A DNA stretch of 64,000 nt from Malaciobacter pacificus. GTDB lineage: Bacteria > Campylobacterota > Campylobacteria > Campylobacterales > Arcobacteraceae. The notes below the pieces were generated by a model. That model was not told the origin of the DNA and searched no databases. It saw only the letters and a program-made list of their open reading frames with translations. Below, in pieces: positions 38,901-46,824 of the stretch. The translations under genes were made by a program, and so were the position numbers. How positions within the stretch are numbered: the stretch's first letter is position 1; each line of letters begins with the position of its first letter. The stretch is taken from assembly GCF_004214795.1 (NCBI RefSeq), contig NZ_CP035928.1:2170001-2234000 (forward strand), written 5' to 3'.

Positions 38901-39487
38901 GAGTTATTGTAATTATCTTTTTTATTTCTAATGGCAATATTTGTAAAACCATTTTTTTCTAAATTAAATTTCTTATTTAATAAAACTTGTGAAGGTATAG
39001 ATAATTCATTTTTTAAATAAAGCTCTTTATTTTGAGAAATAGCTTCATTAATAACTCCTTCATCATTTGAATCTTCAGTTTTAAATTGATTAGAATAGCC
39101 TCTTCTTGTTATGATTGAGTAAAGAGAAAATGTAAAATCATCTTTAGATAAATTTTTGCCATTTACAGCTTCTTGTCTTAAGATATATGGATCTTTATCT
39201 TTTGATAATTTATTAAAATATTTAATAGGTTTTGTAACAATACTTTTTTTAGCTAAGTTAAAATCACTTAATAGTTTTCTAACAATGCCATTTCGTCTAC
39301 TTTTTCTTTCATTTCTTCTTCTACTACTTCTAAAAGCTCTTCTATCTTCAGCTTTTATATATTCACTGAAAATTATACTATTTGAAGTAAGCTCTTTAAA
39401 TATAGTCTGACCATTTTCTATACTTATTTCATTTAGTGAAAACCCTATACTATTTGTACCAATATCTAATCCTAAAACTTTTTTCAT
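35981..39487 (-). CDS. cas9: Cas9, type II-C RNA-guided endonuclease
   Basis: 1168 residues, in the compact II-C size range. RuvC-I: KVLGLDIGTNSIGFSL with catalytic Asp8. The arginine-rich bridge helix follows (DRRAFRSSRRRNERKSRR). RuvC-II: IDKIIIETARELN with Glu538. HNH: EVEHFIPRSKIW with His617, and KKHNQDKSNTHP containing the catalytic Asn. RuvC-III: YHHTIDAII with His768/His769 and Asp772. All catalytic residues are present, so the enzyme should be active. The HNH segment is similar in style to C. jejuni Cas9. It is first gene of the locus, preceded by GAGGAATAGGGT and the shared direct-repeat promoter. The PAM cannot be deduced here. Confidence 0.96.
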   Translation of the reverse strand: MKKVLGLDIGTNSIGFSLNEISIENGQTIFKELTSNSIIFSEYIKAEDRRAFRSSRRRNERKSRRNGIVRKLLSDFNLAKKSIVTKPIKYFNKLSKDKDPYILRQEAVNGKNLSKDDFTFSLYSIITRRGYSNQFKTEDSNDEGVINEAISQNKELYLKNELSIPSQVLLNKKFNLEKNGFTNIAIRNKKDNYNNSLDRNLWKEELEILLESQKENKELFETIEIYDSLKNKLINGVNENSKGVFEQRSLKSMEDMVGYCSFYNKFHRNPQKRVLKSHISSIELTIRQRIENSISGNLIFNDKTGEIFTPTKEQIDNTIELWLKRPPTKTINTKNIFDKTGLKNIKIETLNKQDETVLDIGIHVQLLEIFKKTDLDIFKTHKDLYSKILKKIFYFVNKEQILKEIKKIDEENLLNDETIKELSKVSKGIKDTYASFSLCFIEEILEKMKSGKNYHDSLADLGYFRKYLNMEPYSYLLPLNPSEKDLIWLEKNIENFKREHIFYQPLVSPNVKRVISILRRLINDLISQYGKIDKIIIETARELNSKTEEEQIKEAQANSRKEIKAAEKLLLSDNCELSKKNIERARLLIEQKSKCLYSGEPLTLEDALDEQKTEVEHFIPRSKIWINSYKNKILVLKKHNQDKSNTHPIAYLKSKNSWEEFTSRVKKELTNTSKIFWLTNEENINKNWEKENLEDRFLNDTRSATKIISNYLEHYLFPKQNEFGKGETNQNVIRVTGKAISELKRLWGVDKVQPKNEDDKKDRQTNYHHTIDAIIISLLNESAKKALNDFFKQNENGFKTKEILEKIKTRFPITSDGVNIVEFIKEKVKRYENNEIYICPVIKKRDNVVGFKDGNVKLYLDKEKEEFYQIDKKAIDKNLLFDNYGKDISDKEVNKKVEDLISHLDLPKQENIKNALLEYKNKLLITRENISNIKKEIIELKGALPNKKNYEDTEQTIAIKDKLFRLDELKKDNELLQNEPCFFITKKGLKQIVRNIKVKTSSASKADSLIITDKTQKDRLKRLSLDVYKELKEKDIPFVAKLNDTTLNVDLFNTSKGQVIGLNYFSSIRNNIPPKINEKKIALIKDYEDKITIQKGDILEIENLKESTKEYFIFNGGGNIAGSNNKLELKSLNRKEVKRIFMTLNKDTIARKVFINYQGDISYEEFKK

Positions 39488-39520
39488 ACCCTATTCCTCA
39501 ATAATCATATTAATTACTAA

Positions 39521-39553
39521 ATAATAACATATAATTGTCTCAGAAATGACTCA
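39521..39553 (-). promoter_or_regulatory. cas9 promoter with direct-repeat operator
   Basis: Read on the - strand: TGAGTCA (39547-39553), TTTC, TGAGACA (39536-39542), nine bases, then a -10 box TATTAT (39521-39526). Transcription would start about 26 nt before the cas9 ATG. The same layout is found upstream of two other genes at 40071 and 45979. Confidence 0.6.
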
Positions 39554-39593
39554 ATATAATAAATTCAAAGGGAAATATAACAAAAAAAGAAGA

Positions 39594-39620
39594 AAAAACT
39601 AGAGAAAAACTCTAGTTTTT
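39594..39620 (-). terminator. terminator of ridA
   Basis: Perfect 11-bp arms AAAAACTAGAG / CTCTAGTTTTT with an AAAAA loop. The ridA stop codon is inside it. A/T tails allow use in both directions. Confidence 0.8.
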
Positions 39621-39998
39621 AAATGCAATTACATCAACTTCAACTAAAACATTTTTAGGTAAAGTTTTCACTGCTACAGTTGCTCTTGCAGGTGCAGTTT
39701 GGGCTTGAAAATATTGTGCATATACTTCATTAAATGCTACAAAATTATCCATATCAGATAAGTAACAAGTAGTTTTAAGTACATTTTCAAAAGAAGAGTT
39801 TGCCTCTTGTAATACTGCTTTTAAATTTTCCATTACTTGTTTTGTTTGAGCTTGAATATCATCACCACCTACTAATTCCATTGTTTCAGGGTCTAATGGA
39901 ATTTGTCCCGATAAAAATACTAACTTTTCAAAAGATGTACCTTGATTATATGGTCCAATTGCAGATGGAGCTTTATTAGTTGAAATTATTTCTTTCAT
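39612..39998 (-). CDS. ridA: RidA/YjgF-family enamine/imine deaminase
   Basis: 128 residues, the standard RidA length. Typical segments are PSAIGPYNQGTSFEKLVFLSGQ, QVMENLKAVLQEANSSFENV, TTCYLSDMDNFVAFNEVY and PARATVAVKTLPKNVLVEVD; the Arg in PARATV is the conserved active-site residue. RidA hydrolyses reactive 2-aminoacrylate/enamine intermediates released by PLP enzymes. Monocistronic, with a perfect TATAAT on its strand upstream and AGGAATAAA before the ATG. Confidence 0.93.
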   Translation of the reverse strand: MKEIISTNKAPSAIGPYNQGTSFEKLVFLSGQIPLDPETMELVGGDDIQAQTKQVMENLKAVLQEANSSFENVLKTTCYLSDMDNFVAFNEVYAQYFQAQTAPARATVAVKTLPKNVLVEVDVIAFKN

Positions 39999-40070
39999 TT
40001 TATTCCTTTATAATATTTAAAAAAGAAATTATACTATTTAGTTACTTTTATTTGTAAAATAATTCAAAAA

Positions 40071-40116
40071 TGAGTCATTTGTGAGACATTCTTTAGATAG
40101 AATAATTTAGTATAAT
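40071..40116 (+). promoter_or_regulatory. promoter with direct-repeat operator for the VWA/OmpA lipoprotein gene
   Basis: TGAGTCA (40071-40077), TTTG, TGAGACA (40082-40088), nine bases, then TAGAAT (40098-40103) as candidate -10 at the same distance as in the cas9 promoter. A stronger TATAAT at 40111-40116 is an alternative -10, with the boxes then just upstream of -35. Confidence 0.55.
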
Positions 40117-40135
40117 TTATCGACAAAGGAAACAA

Positions 40136-41608
40136 ATGAAAAAAATTAGCTTTTTATTGTCTATTTTGGCAATTTTTGTATTTACAGGATGTGTTAATGT
40201 AAACATGAATGAACTACAAAAATTAAACCCATTTAAAGACTTTAACAAGAAATATACTTCTGATAAAGATGTATTTTTAATGATTCTTGATGGATCAGGA
40301 AGTATGAACGGAAAAGATGACTATGGTTTGGTTAAAATTGAAGCAGCCAAAGATATCATCAAAGATATTTCATTAAAACTTGACCCTACAAAAACTAACG
40401 CTGGTTTAGTTAACTTTTCAAATGGTTGTTATAGTACAAAATTACTTGTAGAACCAAGTAATAATAACTTCAACAATATTATCACTGCTGCGAATAATAT
40501 TATTCCAAATGGAAATACTCCTCTTGCTGCGTCTATTAGAAAAACAGGTCAGATGATGAGTAATATTGATAAAAATATCAATATAGTAATTATTAGTGAT
40601 GGAGAAGAGACTTGTGGTGGAAATCCAGTTTATGAAGCACAAAGATTAAAACAAATCTTTGGAGATAGAATTAATATTTTTGTAATTGGTTATTCTGTTG
40701 ATTCAAAAATTGAGTATCAATTAAAACAGTTAGTTTTGGGGAAAGGTGTATATTTCAAAGCTGAAGATGGTAGTAAACTAAATGAAGTTCTTGATAAAAT
40801 TACAGATGAACTAAATATTAAAGATTCTAGTTGGACATCAGGTGTTTATAATTTTAAAATCAACTTTGATTCAGGTTCAAGTAAAGTTAAATCTCAGTAT
40901 CAAGAGCCAATTAAAAAATTAGCTAACTACTTAAAAAACAATAACTATGGAGTTGAAATACAAGGGCATACAGACTCAGAAGGTAAAGAGAAATATAATA
41001 AAAATCTATCTGAAAAAAGAGCTCAATCAGTTAGAAAAGAGTTACTAAAACATGGTGTAAATGAAAATAGAATTTATGCTATTGGTTATGGAGAACTTGC
41101 TCCAATTGCATCAAATTCTACAAGAAATGGTAAATTCCAAAATAGAAGAGTTGAAGCACATATTATTAAAAGTGGTGGATTAAATGTAGATTTAATCAAC
41201 AATGCTAACTTCTCAAAACCAGTAAATGTTAAATATGCAGATAAAAACTCTTTTGTTGGTTATTATAAAATGACTGATAATAAAAGAACATACGACCAAT
41301 ATCACTTATATATAAAATTATATGCAAATAATACAGCTTATGCAGCTGAGTTCTTTGGAAGTGGAAAAGTAGATAGAGATGAGAAAATTGTGTGGAAATA
41401 TAATAATTCAACACAAAAAATCTTTATGGACTGGAAAAATGGTGGAGAAATAGATGCATATATTAAAGGTAATACGAATAACTTTAATGCAACTACAACA
41501 TGGTCAAATGGTAAACAATCTATTACAAACTTCTCAAGAATCTCAAAAGAAGAGATGAATTGTATGGATAGAAAAGGAAAATACGTAAATAACCAGTGTA
41601 TTTACTAA
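40136..41608 (+). CDS. lipoprotein with von Willebrand A and OmpA-like domains
   Basis: 490 residues. The lipoprotein signal MKKISFLLSILAIFVFTGC gives lipidation at Cys19. A VWA domain (about residues 45-225) has an intact MIDAS start DGSGSMNG and later ISDGEE. An OmpA-like peptidoglycan-binding domain (about 230-345) has IQGHTDSEGKEKYNKNLSEK and FQNRRVEAH. A C-terminal domain of about 130 residues with two late Cys is unassigned. It likely anchors in a membrane and binds peptidoglycan while the VWA part contacts a protein partner. It carries a direct-repeat promoter shared with cas9. Confidence 0.85.
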   Translation: MKKISFLLSILAIFVFTGCVNVNMNELQKLNPFKDFNKKYTSDKDVFLMILDGSGSMNGKDDYGLVKIEAAKDIIKDISLKLDPTKTNAGLVNFSNGCYSTKLLVEPSNNNFNNIITAANNIIPNGNTPLAASIRKTGQMMSNIDKNINIVIISDGEETCGGNPVYEAQRLKQIFGDRINIFVIGYSVDSKIEYQLKQLVLGKGVYFKAEDGSKLNEVLDKITDELNIKDSSWTSGVYNFKINFDSGSSKVKSQYQEPIKKLANYLKNNNYGVEIQGHTDSEGKEKYNKNLSEKRAQSVRKELLKHGVNENRIYAIGYGELAPIASNSTRNGKFQNRRVEAHIIKSGGLNVDLINNANFSKPVNVKYADKNSFVGYYKMTDNKRTYDQYHLYIKLYANNTAYAAEFFGSGKVDRDEKIVWKYNNSTQKIFMDWKNGGEIDAYIKGNTNNFNATTTWSNGKQSITNFSRISKEEMNCMDRKGKYVNNQCIY

Positions 41609-41634
41609 AAAACTAGAGATTTTCTCTAGTTTTT
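41608..41634. terminator. bidirectional terminator
   Basis: Perfect 12-bp arms AAAAACTAGAGA / TCTCTAGTTTTT with a TTT loop, between the convergent lipoprotein and Nudix genes; both end within it. The stem sequence is the same as that of the ridA terminator 2 kb to the left. Confidence 0.85.
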
Positions 41635-42399
41635 CTTAGGGAAAAAGAGTTCAAAATCTCTATTTATATGACTTAAGACTTTTTCATTTTCTCTAATAAA
41701 ACTTTTATTTGAAATAGCAGCTTTTACTATAGCTTTAGAATAATCAAGAACATTTTCATCAACTAAATATTCATCTACATCAACCCACTTTGCATCTTCT
41801 ATTTCATCACTATCTTGAATATTTATCTCATGACTAATGGGTTTTGCTTTACAAAGTATATACAAATTTGATTTATGAAATTGATGTGGATAAAAATGTC
41901 CTAAAGATATTATAGACTCAAACTCAACTTCTATTCCTGTCTCTTCTAAAACTTCTCTAGTAGCAGCAGTTGATATCATCTCCCCATCATCAATATGACC
42001 ACCAGGCAATTTATAGCCTACAGTTGAGATTCTTTCTTTTATAACTAATAATTGATTATTTTCATTTATAACAACAACCCCCACGCCTAAAGTATGATTT
42101 GCAGCTGTTGGAATTATTGCATTTTGTTTTAATCTCTTTACAACTAAAATATAATTTTCTGCACACGAGTGAAAAAAGAATCCTTTGTTAGTAGCTATTT
42201 TTATAAAATCTGACTTTTCAATTGGTATATAAATCCAAATTAAAAACCTTTTATTGATAGTTTCATTTATTAAATAATCAAGGTTTATCTCAAATTCTTC
42301 TATCTGTTTTGGTAAATCTTTAGAGTCGATTGTTATACCATTATATGGGTCTAAAATAGTTTTAAAACACCCAATGTTTTCTACACTTGTATTTTTCAT
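41626..42399 (-). CDS. Nudix hydrolase with N-terminal accessory domain
   Basis: 257 residues. The Nudix box is complete: GGHIDDGEMISTAATREVLEETGIEV (pattern Gx5Ex7REUxEExGU) near residues 150-175. The about 100-residue N-terminal part (KNTSVENIGCFKTILDPYNG ... FFFHSCAENYILVVKRL) resembles the pre-Nudix domain of NUDT6-like proteins, with acetyltransferase-like character. Substrate unknown (typically a nucleoside diphosphate derivative). Ends in a convergent terminator. Confidence 0.85.
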   Translation of the reverse strand: MKNTSVENIGCFKTILDPYNGITIDSKDLPKQIEEFEINLDYLINETINKRFLIWIYIPIEKSDFIKIATNKGFFFHSCAENYILVVKRLKQNAIIPTAANHTLGVGVVVINENNQLLVIKERISTVGYKLPGGHIDDGEMISTAATREVLEETGIEVEFESIISLGHFYPHQFHKSNLYILCKAKPISHEINIQDSDEIEDAKWVDVDEYLVDENVLDYSKAIVKAAISNKSFIRENEKVLSHINRDFELFFPKKN

Positions 42400-42490
42400 A
42401 AATCCATGATAACTAGAATATAATTAATTAATGCTTTTTTCGTGCAACTATCTAGTGTTAAAATCTTTAGGAAAAATTAAAGGAGTTAAA

Positions 42491-43603
42491 GTGAGTAAAT
42501 TTTTATATATAACAGACCAAAATGAATTTACAGATCATAGTTTTATAGGCCCTTTATTTCAAAAATATTTAACAAAACATTTTGATATACAAACTACATT
42601 TTTTTCTGATTATAAATTTGATATTGAAGTTCATGATAATGGAACAATAATTATTCCTGAGAAATTCAAAGGTAATTTAATCAAAGAATTAGAAAATGCA
42701 GATATAGATTTATCTACTTTTGATTTTGTAGTTGTAAGAAATAGTACTGATTTATTAAAAGAAGTATTAAAAAAGAAAAATGAATATAACTTTAAAGTTG
42801 GATTTAGATTATCCTTTCCAAAAAGAATTGCAAAACTTCAAACAGATGAAGCTAATAATAAAAAATCTTTACTTGATGTTATTTCAAATAAAGTTAAGAC
42901 TTATTCTGAAATAAATCTAATCAATGAATGTGACATCTTTTTACCAACATCTTTTAAGATGAAAGATGATTATTTTAAAGATGTAAAAACAAGAAGCTTT
43001 GTAATTCCTTCTGCTATTGACCCTGATAATTTAACACAGAATATTCAACATACTGGTAGTGAAAAAAGATTTTTTTATGCAGGTACATTAGATAAGTTAA
43101 GAGAATTTGAAACTATTTTAGAGGCTTTTTCAAACATAAATAGTTCTAACTATAAACTTATGATTTCCACAAAAGACCCAGAATATTTACAAAAATTACT
43201 TGATGAATACTCTTTATTAAAAGATAATATAGAGATTTTTGAAACAAAAACAAGAAAAGAGTTACTTGATGTGATTGCAAAAGCTGATATAGGATTAGCT
43301 GCTTTACCTGATATTGAACTCTTCAATAGTTCAACACCTATGAAAGTTTTAGATTATTACTCTAGTGCTATTCCTTGTATTATGAGTAATAATGAAAATA
43401 ATAACTCTATATTTGAAGATAATATTAGTGCTTGGTTTGTAAATTTTGATGAAGACTCAATAAGAGAAAAATTAGAATATATTATTTCTCTTTCAAAAGA
43501 GGATGTAACACAAGTTGGTATAAATGGTCAAAATAGGCTATTATCAGTTAGAAACTATGAAAGAATTGCAGCAGATTTAGCACATCAGTTAAATATACTA
43601 TAG
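42491..43603 (+). CDS. glycosyltransferase (GT4-like)
   Basis: 370 residues from a GTG at 42491, chosen because AAAGGAG lies just upstream; the in-frame ATG at 42431 has no ribosome-binding site and would overlap the divergent promoter region. The C-terminal half has the GT-B donor-domain pattern (KRFFYAGTLDKLREFETIL, KADIGLAALPDIELFNSSTPMKVLDYYSSAIPCI). Likely transfers a sugar to a surface glycan or protein. It lies 9 nt before a chemotaxis receptor gene, not in a polysaccharide cluster, so its acceptor is unclear. Confidence 0.75.
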   Translation: MSKFLYITDQNEFTDHSFIGPLFQKYLTKHFDIQTTFFSDYKFDIEVHDNGTIIIPEKFKGNLIKELENADIDLSTFDFVVVRNSTDLLKEVLKKKNEYNFKVGFRLSFPKRIAKLQTDEANNKKSLLDVISNKVKTYSEINLINECDIFLPTSFKMKDDYFKDVKTRSFVIPSAIDPDNLTQNIQHTGSEKRFFYAGTLDKLREFETILEAFSNINSSNYKLMISTKDPEYLQKLLDEYSLLKDNIEIFETKTRKELLDVIAKADIGLAALPDIELFNSSTPMKVLDYYSSAIPCIMSNNENNNSIFEDNISAWFVNFDEDSIREKLEYIISLSKEDVTQVGINGQNRLLSVRNYERIAADLAHQLNIL

Positions 43604-43612
43604 GAAAAATAA

Positions 43613-44878
43613 ATGAACAAAAACTTATTAATTTTATCACTAATTGCTATTATATCTACAATAATAGTTTTAATTAATTCAAATCAAGATACATTATCTA
43701 TTTTATTTGGAGTAATTGCTGTTATTTCTATGATCTCTATAAACTTCATAAATAATAAAAAAGAAGAAAAAGAGACTTTTATTGAAGAAAAGGGAATTGA
43801 TAATTATGATGAAGAGATATTAGATGAGATACTTGAAGTATCTTATCAGTCAAGCATAGGAGAGTATGATTTAAGAGTTAAAGGTACTTCTTCAAATGAA
43901 AAACTTCAAAAAATTGCAACAAATATCAATACAACTCTAAATCAATTTAGAGAAACAATTGATTCAATAAAAAATTTCATGGAAAAATATAATAGCAATG
44001 ATTTTACAATCCAAATAGAAAATAAATACAATAATGACTTAAAAGAGTTAATTGATGAAATTAATCAAGTAAATATCAAAATATCAAAAATGCTTCTTAG
44101 TAGTTTAAAAAATAACACTAAATTAAATGCAAACTCTGATTCACTAAAAGCAAATATGGATTCTTTAGGAAATAGTGTAATCCAACAATCTGCTACATTA
44201 GAAGAAACAGCTGCTGCAATTGAAGAGATTACAAGTACAGTTATTAACAATAATAAAAATGTACATGATATGTTAACTTACTCAGATGAATTAAGTAGTT
44301 CTATTGAAAAAGGTTTTTCAAATGCAAAAGAGAATGCTTCATTAATGGATAAAATTAATGAAAAAACTAATGCAATTGAAGAAGCAATTGTTGTTATAGA
44401 CCAAATTGCATTCCAAACTAATATTCTTTCATTAAATGCAGCCGTTGAAGCTGCAACTGCTGGTGAAGCTGGAAAAGGTTTTGCAGTTGTTGCTCAAGAA
44501 GTTAGAAATCTAGCTAGTAGAAGTGCAGAAGCTGCAAGTGAAATCAAAAAATTAGTTAATGATGCTAGTGAAGTTACAAAACAAGGTAAAACAGCTTCAA
44601 ATGATATGATTAATGAATATACAAGTATCAATGATAATATCGATAAAACAAAAGTAATTATAAATGAAGTTTCAAATTCATTAAAAGAGCAAGAAAGAGG
44701 AATTGAGCAAATTAATAGTGCAGTTGCTCAACTTGACAAATCAACTCAAGAAAATGCTACAAGAGCTCAAAATACTTTAGAAGTTGCAAATATCAATCAT
44801 GAAATGGCTAAAAGAATGGTTGTTGATACAAATAAAACAAACTTCTTTGGAAGAGATGAATTTAACTCAAAAAGTTAA
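43613..44878 (+). CDS. methyl-accepting chemotaxis protein without a periplasmic sensor domain
   Basis: 421 residues. Two closely spaced hydrophobic segments (about 4-21 and 27-46) with almost no periplasmic loop are followed by a short linker region and the cytoplasmic signalling domain. The conserved hairpin tip reads [20 protein letters not shown] and then [19 protein letters not shown]. With no external sensor domain it may sense redox, membrane or cytoplasmic cues. 9 nt after the glycosyltransferase gene and likely co-transcribed. Confidence 0.88.
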   Translation: MNKNLLILSLIAIISTIIVLINSNQDTLSILFGVIAVISMISINFINNKKEEKETFIEEKGIDNYDEEILDEILEVSYQSSIGEYDLRVKGTSSNEKLQKIATNINTTLNQFRETIDSIKNFMEKYNSNDFTIQIENKYNNDLKELIDEINQVNIKISKMLLSSLKNNTKLNANSDSLKANMDSLGNSVIQQSATLEETAAAIEEITSTVINNNKNVHDMLTYSDELSSSIEKGFSNAKENASLMDKINEKTNAIEEAIVVIDQIAFQTNILSLNAAVEAATAGEAGKGFAVVAQEVRNLASRSAEAASEIKKLVNDASEVTKQGKTASNDMINEYTSINDNIDKTKVIINEVSNSLKEQERGIEQINSAVAQLDKSTQENATRAQNTLEVANINHEMAKRMVVDTNKTNFFGRDEFNSKS

Positions 44879-44901
44879 ATTCATTCTATCTTTTTTAGTA
44901 T

Positions 44902-45951
44902 CTATCTTAAAGAGATATTTAAAATTTTGTCATAGTAACCTTGCTGATTATAATAAGTAGAATCAACTGGATTTACATACTCTTTTTTACCATTAATAAT
45001 ATTACTTCTAACATGAACAACTAATTTATCTAAATTACTTATATCAACTACTAGTTTAATAATTTTTTCTTCATTAGCTCTCCATTTATTTGTCCATCCT
45101 TCACTTAAAAGATAAGAAGACCTAACGGTTTTTCTAATTTCTCTATTCCAAATCTTTGTACCTTTTTTATAAAGGTTAACATTATCAAAACCTATTTTTT
45201 CACTTTTGATTATTCTTTTTGTAGTTTGAAATTGAGGGAAAGAGATAGAAATTCCTCCTTTTCCATTATCAACTAAATTTTTTGATTTTACAGTTAAAAT
45301 AAGCTTATTACCAACAATTTCATGTGATGTTTTTAAATCAATACTATCATTTGATGAAACTAAGTCTCTTTTTTTGTTTTCATTTTTTACAAATCTATCT
45401 GCATCTTTATAGTGATTAAATTTTTTTAATGGAACAATAAACGTCTCTCCATCTTTATCAAACTCTCCATATACATACATAAAAGCTCTATTTCCTGAAC
45501 CACCATATTTATTCATAACTACTACATAAGCAGCTTTTTTACAAGTTGCATCAAGATTAGGTGCTAATTTTTTACAAGTATCTTTTGACAACCATTCTCT
45601 AACTTGATAATCTTCTAAAAAGTCTTGTTTTTTTGATAAACACTCTTTTAAATTTACTGCAGCTAATCCATATCCGTAACTTTCAATATCTATACCATAA
45701 GCTTGCTTTTTATACCAGTTAATATTTCCTTCAAAATATTTTCCTGGATTAGATGTAAAATCATCCTCATAGGCTTTATTCAATCTAAACTGTGTTTGGT
45801 AATAATCTGGATAAGATTCCACAAAATCATCTTGAAAAGTAAAACAACCAAAAGACAAAGAGTTCCCTTTGTATAGCCAAGTTTCATTCTCTTTTGCGTT
45901 TAAAGAAACTGCTAAAAAAGCAAACAAAATAGAAAAAAAGATTTTCGTCAT
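44902..45951 (-). CDS. exported protein of unknown function
   Basis: 349 residues with a Sec signal peptide (MTKIFFSILFAFLAVSLNA, cleavage before KEN). The mature part has Cys in SFGCFTF, LKECLSKK, KDTCKKL and DATCKKA, suggesting two disulfides. The second half looks beta-rich (NKLILTVKSKNLVDNGKGG, KIIKLVVDISNLDKLVVHVRS). No family recognised. Its promoter carries the direct-repeat operator shared with cas9 and the VWA/OmpA lipoprotein gene, so an envelope role is a reasonable inference. GGGGAAT precedes the ATG. Confidence 0.65.
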   Translation of the reverse strand: MTKIFFSILFAFLAVSLNAKENETWLYKGNSLSFGCFTFQDDFVESYPDYYQTQFRLNKAYEDDFTSNPGKYFEGNINWYKKQAYGIDIESYGYGLAAVNLKECLSKKQDFLEDYQVREWLSKDTCKKLAPNLDATCKKAAYVVVMNKYGGSGNRAFMYVYGEFDKDGETFIVPLKKFNHYKDADRFVKNENKKRDLVSSNDSIDLKTSHEIVGNKLILTVKSKNLVDNGKGGISISFPQFQTTKRIIKSEKIGFDNVNLYKKGTKIWNREIRKTVRSSYLLSEGWTNKWRANEEKIIKLVVDISNLDKLVVHVRSNIINGKKEYVNPVDSTYYNQQGYYDKILNISLR

Positions 45952-45978
45952 TATATTCCCCTGTTTATAAAATAAAAC

Positions 45979-46011
45979 ATTGTAACAAAGAAATGACTCA
46001 CAAATGACTCA
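45979..46011 (-). promoter_or_regulatory. promoter with direct-repeat operator for the unknown exported protein
   Basis: Read on the - strand: TGAGTCA (46005-46011), TTTG, TGAGTCA (45994-46000), nine bases, then TACAAT (45979-45984). The spacing is identical to that in the cas9 and 40136 promoters. Confidence 0.6.
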
Positions 46012-46014
46012 TTT

Positions 46015-46824
46015 TTAATATTTAATACATTTTTCCCAAGAAATTACTGCCCAATATACAAAATCAGCCTCATTTTTCTTATCTATATCTAAACCCTCAT
46101 AATATTCTGATAGTCTACTAACCTCATCATCACTTAGCCCATCAATACTCCAAGAAACTGATTGAATAAACTTCTCTTTTGAAGTATATATTGTATTTCG
46201 CCCTTCACTTCGCACAAAATTTACACTTGCATTTATTCCCATAGAGTATAAAATATTTAGCACATAAATATAGTCAGGCTTTTTGATAATTTCTCTTTTT
46301 AAAACATCTAATATCTCTTGTGATACAAAAGAACCACCAACTTTATATGAAATTGCAACTCTTTTATTTGCTTTATCATTTAGTTTAGTAAGTGCTTCTT
46401 TCATATCTTTTACTTCCATTGACCTAGAAGCTATTACTAAATCAGCATTTGGAATATTTTCCCATGAGTCATACCAAGAGCTATTTATCGTTTTGATATT
46501 TGTAATATTTTGTTCAGTAGCATTTTTTCTTAATACTTCAAGCATACCTTTTGAGTAATCTAAACTATATACTTGACTTAACTTTGGTGCGAGTTTTAAA
46601 GATAAATTTCCAACTCCACATCCAACATCTAATAGTGTTTCTATTCCATCTAGATTTAAGATATTTAGGAACTCTTCATTATAAATTGATTTATGAACTC
46701 TTTGATTCATTGAATCTGCTTTCTTATCCCAATCATCACTATTTTTGGCTTTAAATGATGTTTTTTCTTTTTGTTTTACATAAAGCTCATTAAAATCTAT
46801 ATCTTCAAATTTTTCATATATCAT
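46015..46824 (-). CDS. class I SAM-dependent methyltransferase
   Basis: 269 residues. The SAM-binding motif I is clear (ETLLDVGCGVGNLSLKLAP), followed by VYSLDYSKGMLEVLRKNA (motif II acidic residue) and NADLVIASRSMEVKD. Small-molecule or protein methyltransferase; substrate unknown. The ATG overlaps the recQ stop (TAATG), so it is made from the same transcript. Confidence 0.82.
   Translation of the reverse strand: MIYEKFEDIDFNELYVKQKEKTSFKAKNSDDWDKKADSMNQRVHKSIYNEEFLNILNLDGIETLLDVGCGVGNLSLKLAPKLSQVYSLDYSKGMLEVLRKNATEQNITNIKTINSSWYDSWENIPNADLVIASRSMEVKDMKEALTKLNDKANKRVAISYKVGGSFVSQEILDVLKREIIKKPDYIYVLNILYSMGINASVNFVRSEGRNTIYTSKEKFIQSVSWSIDGLSDDEVSRLSEYYEGLDIDKKNEADFVYWAVISWEKCIKY

Noticed and set aside
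42431-42490. Upstream ATG for the glycosyltransferase
   Set aside because: No ribosome-binding site, and the added residues do not resemble a GT-B start. The GTG at 42491 has AAAGGAG.
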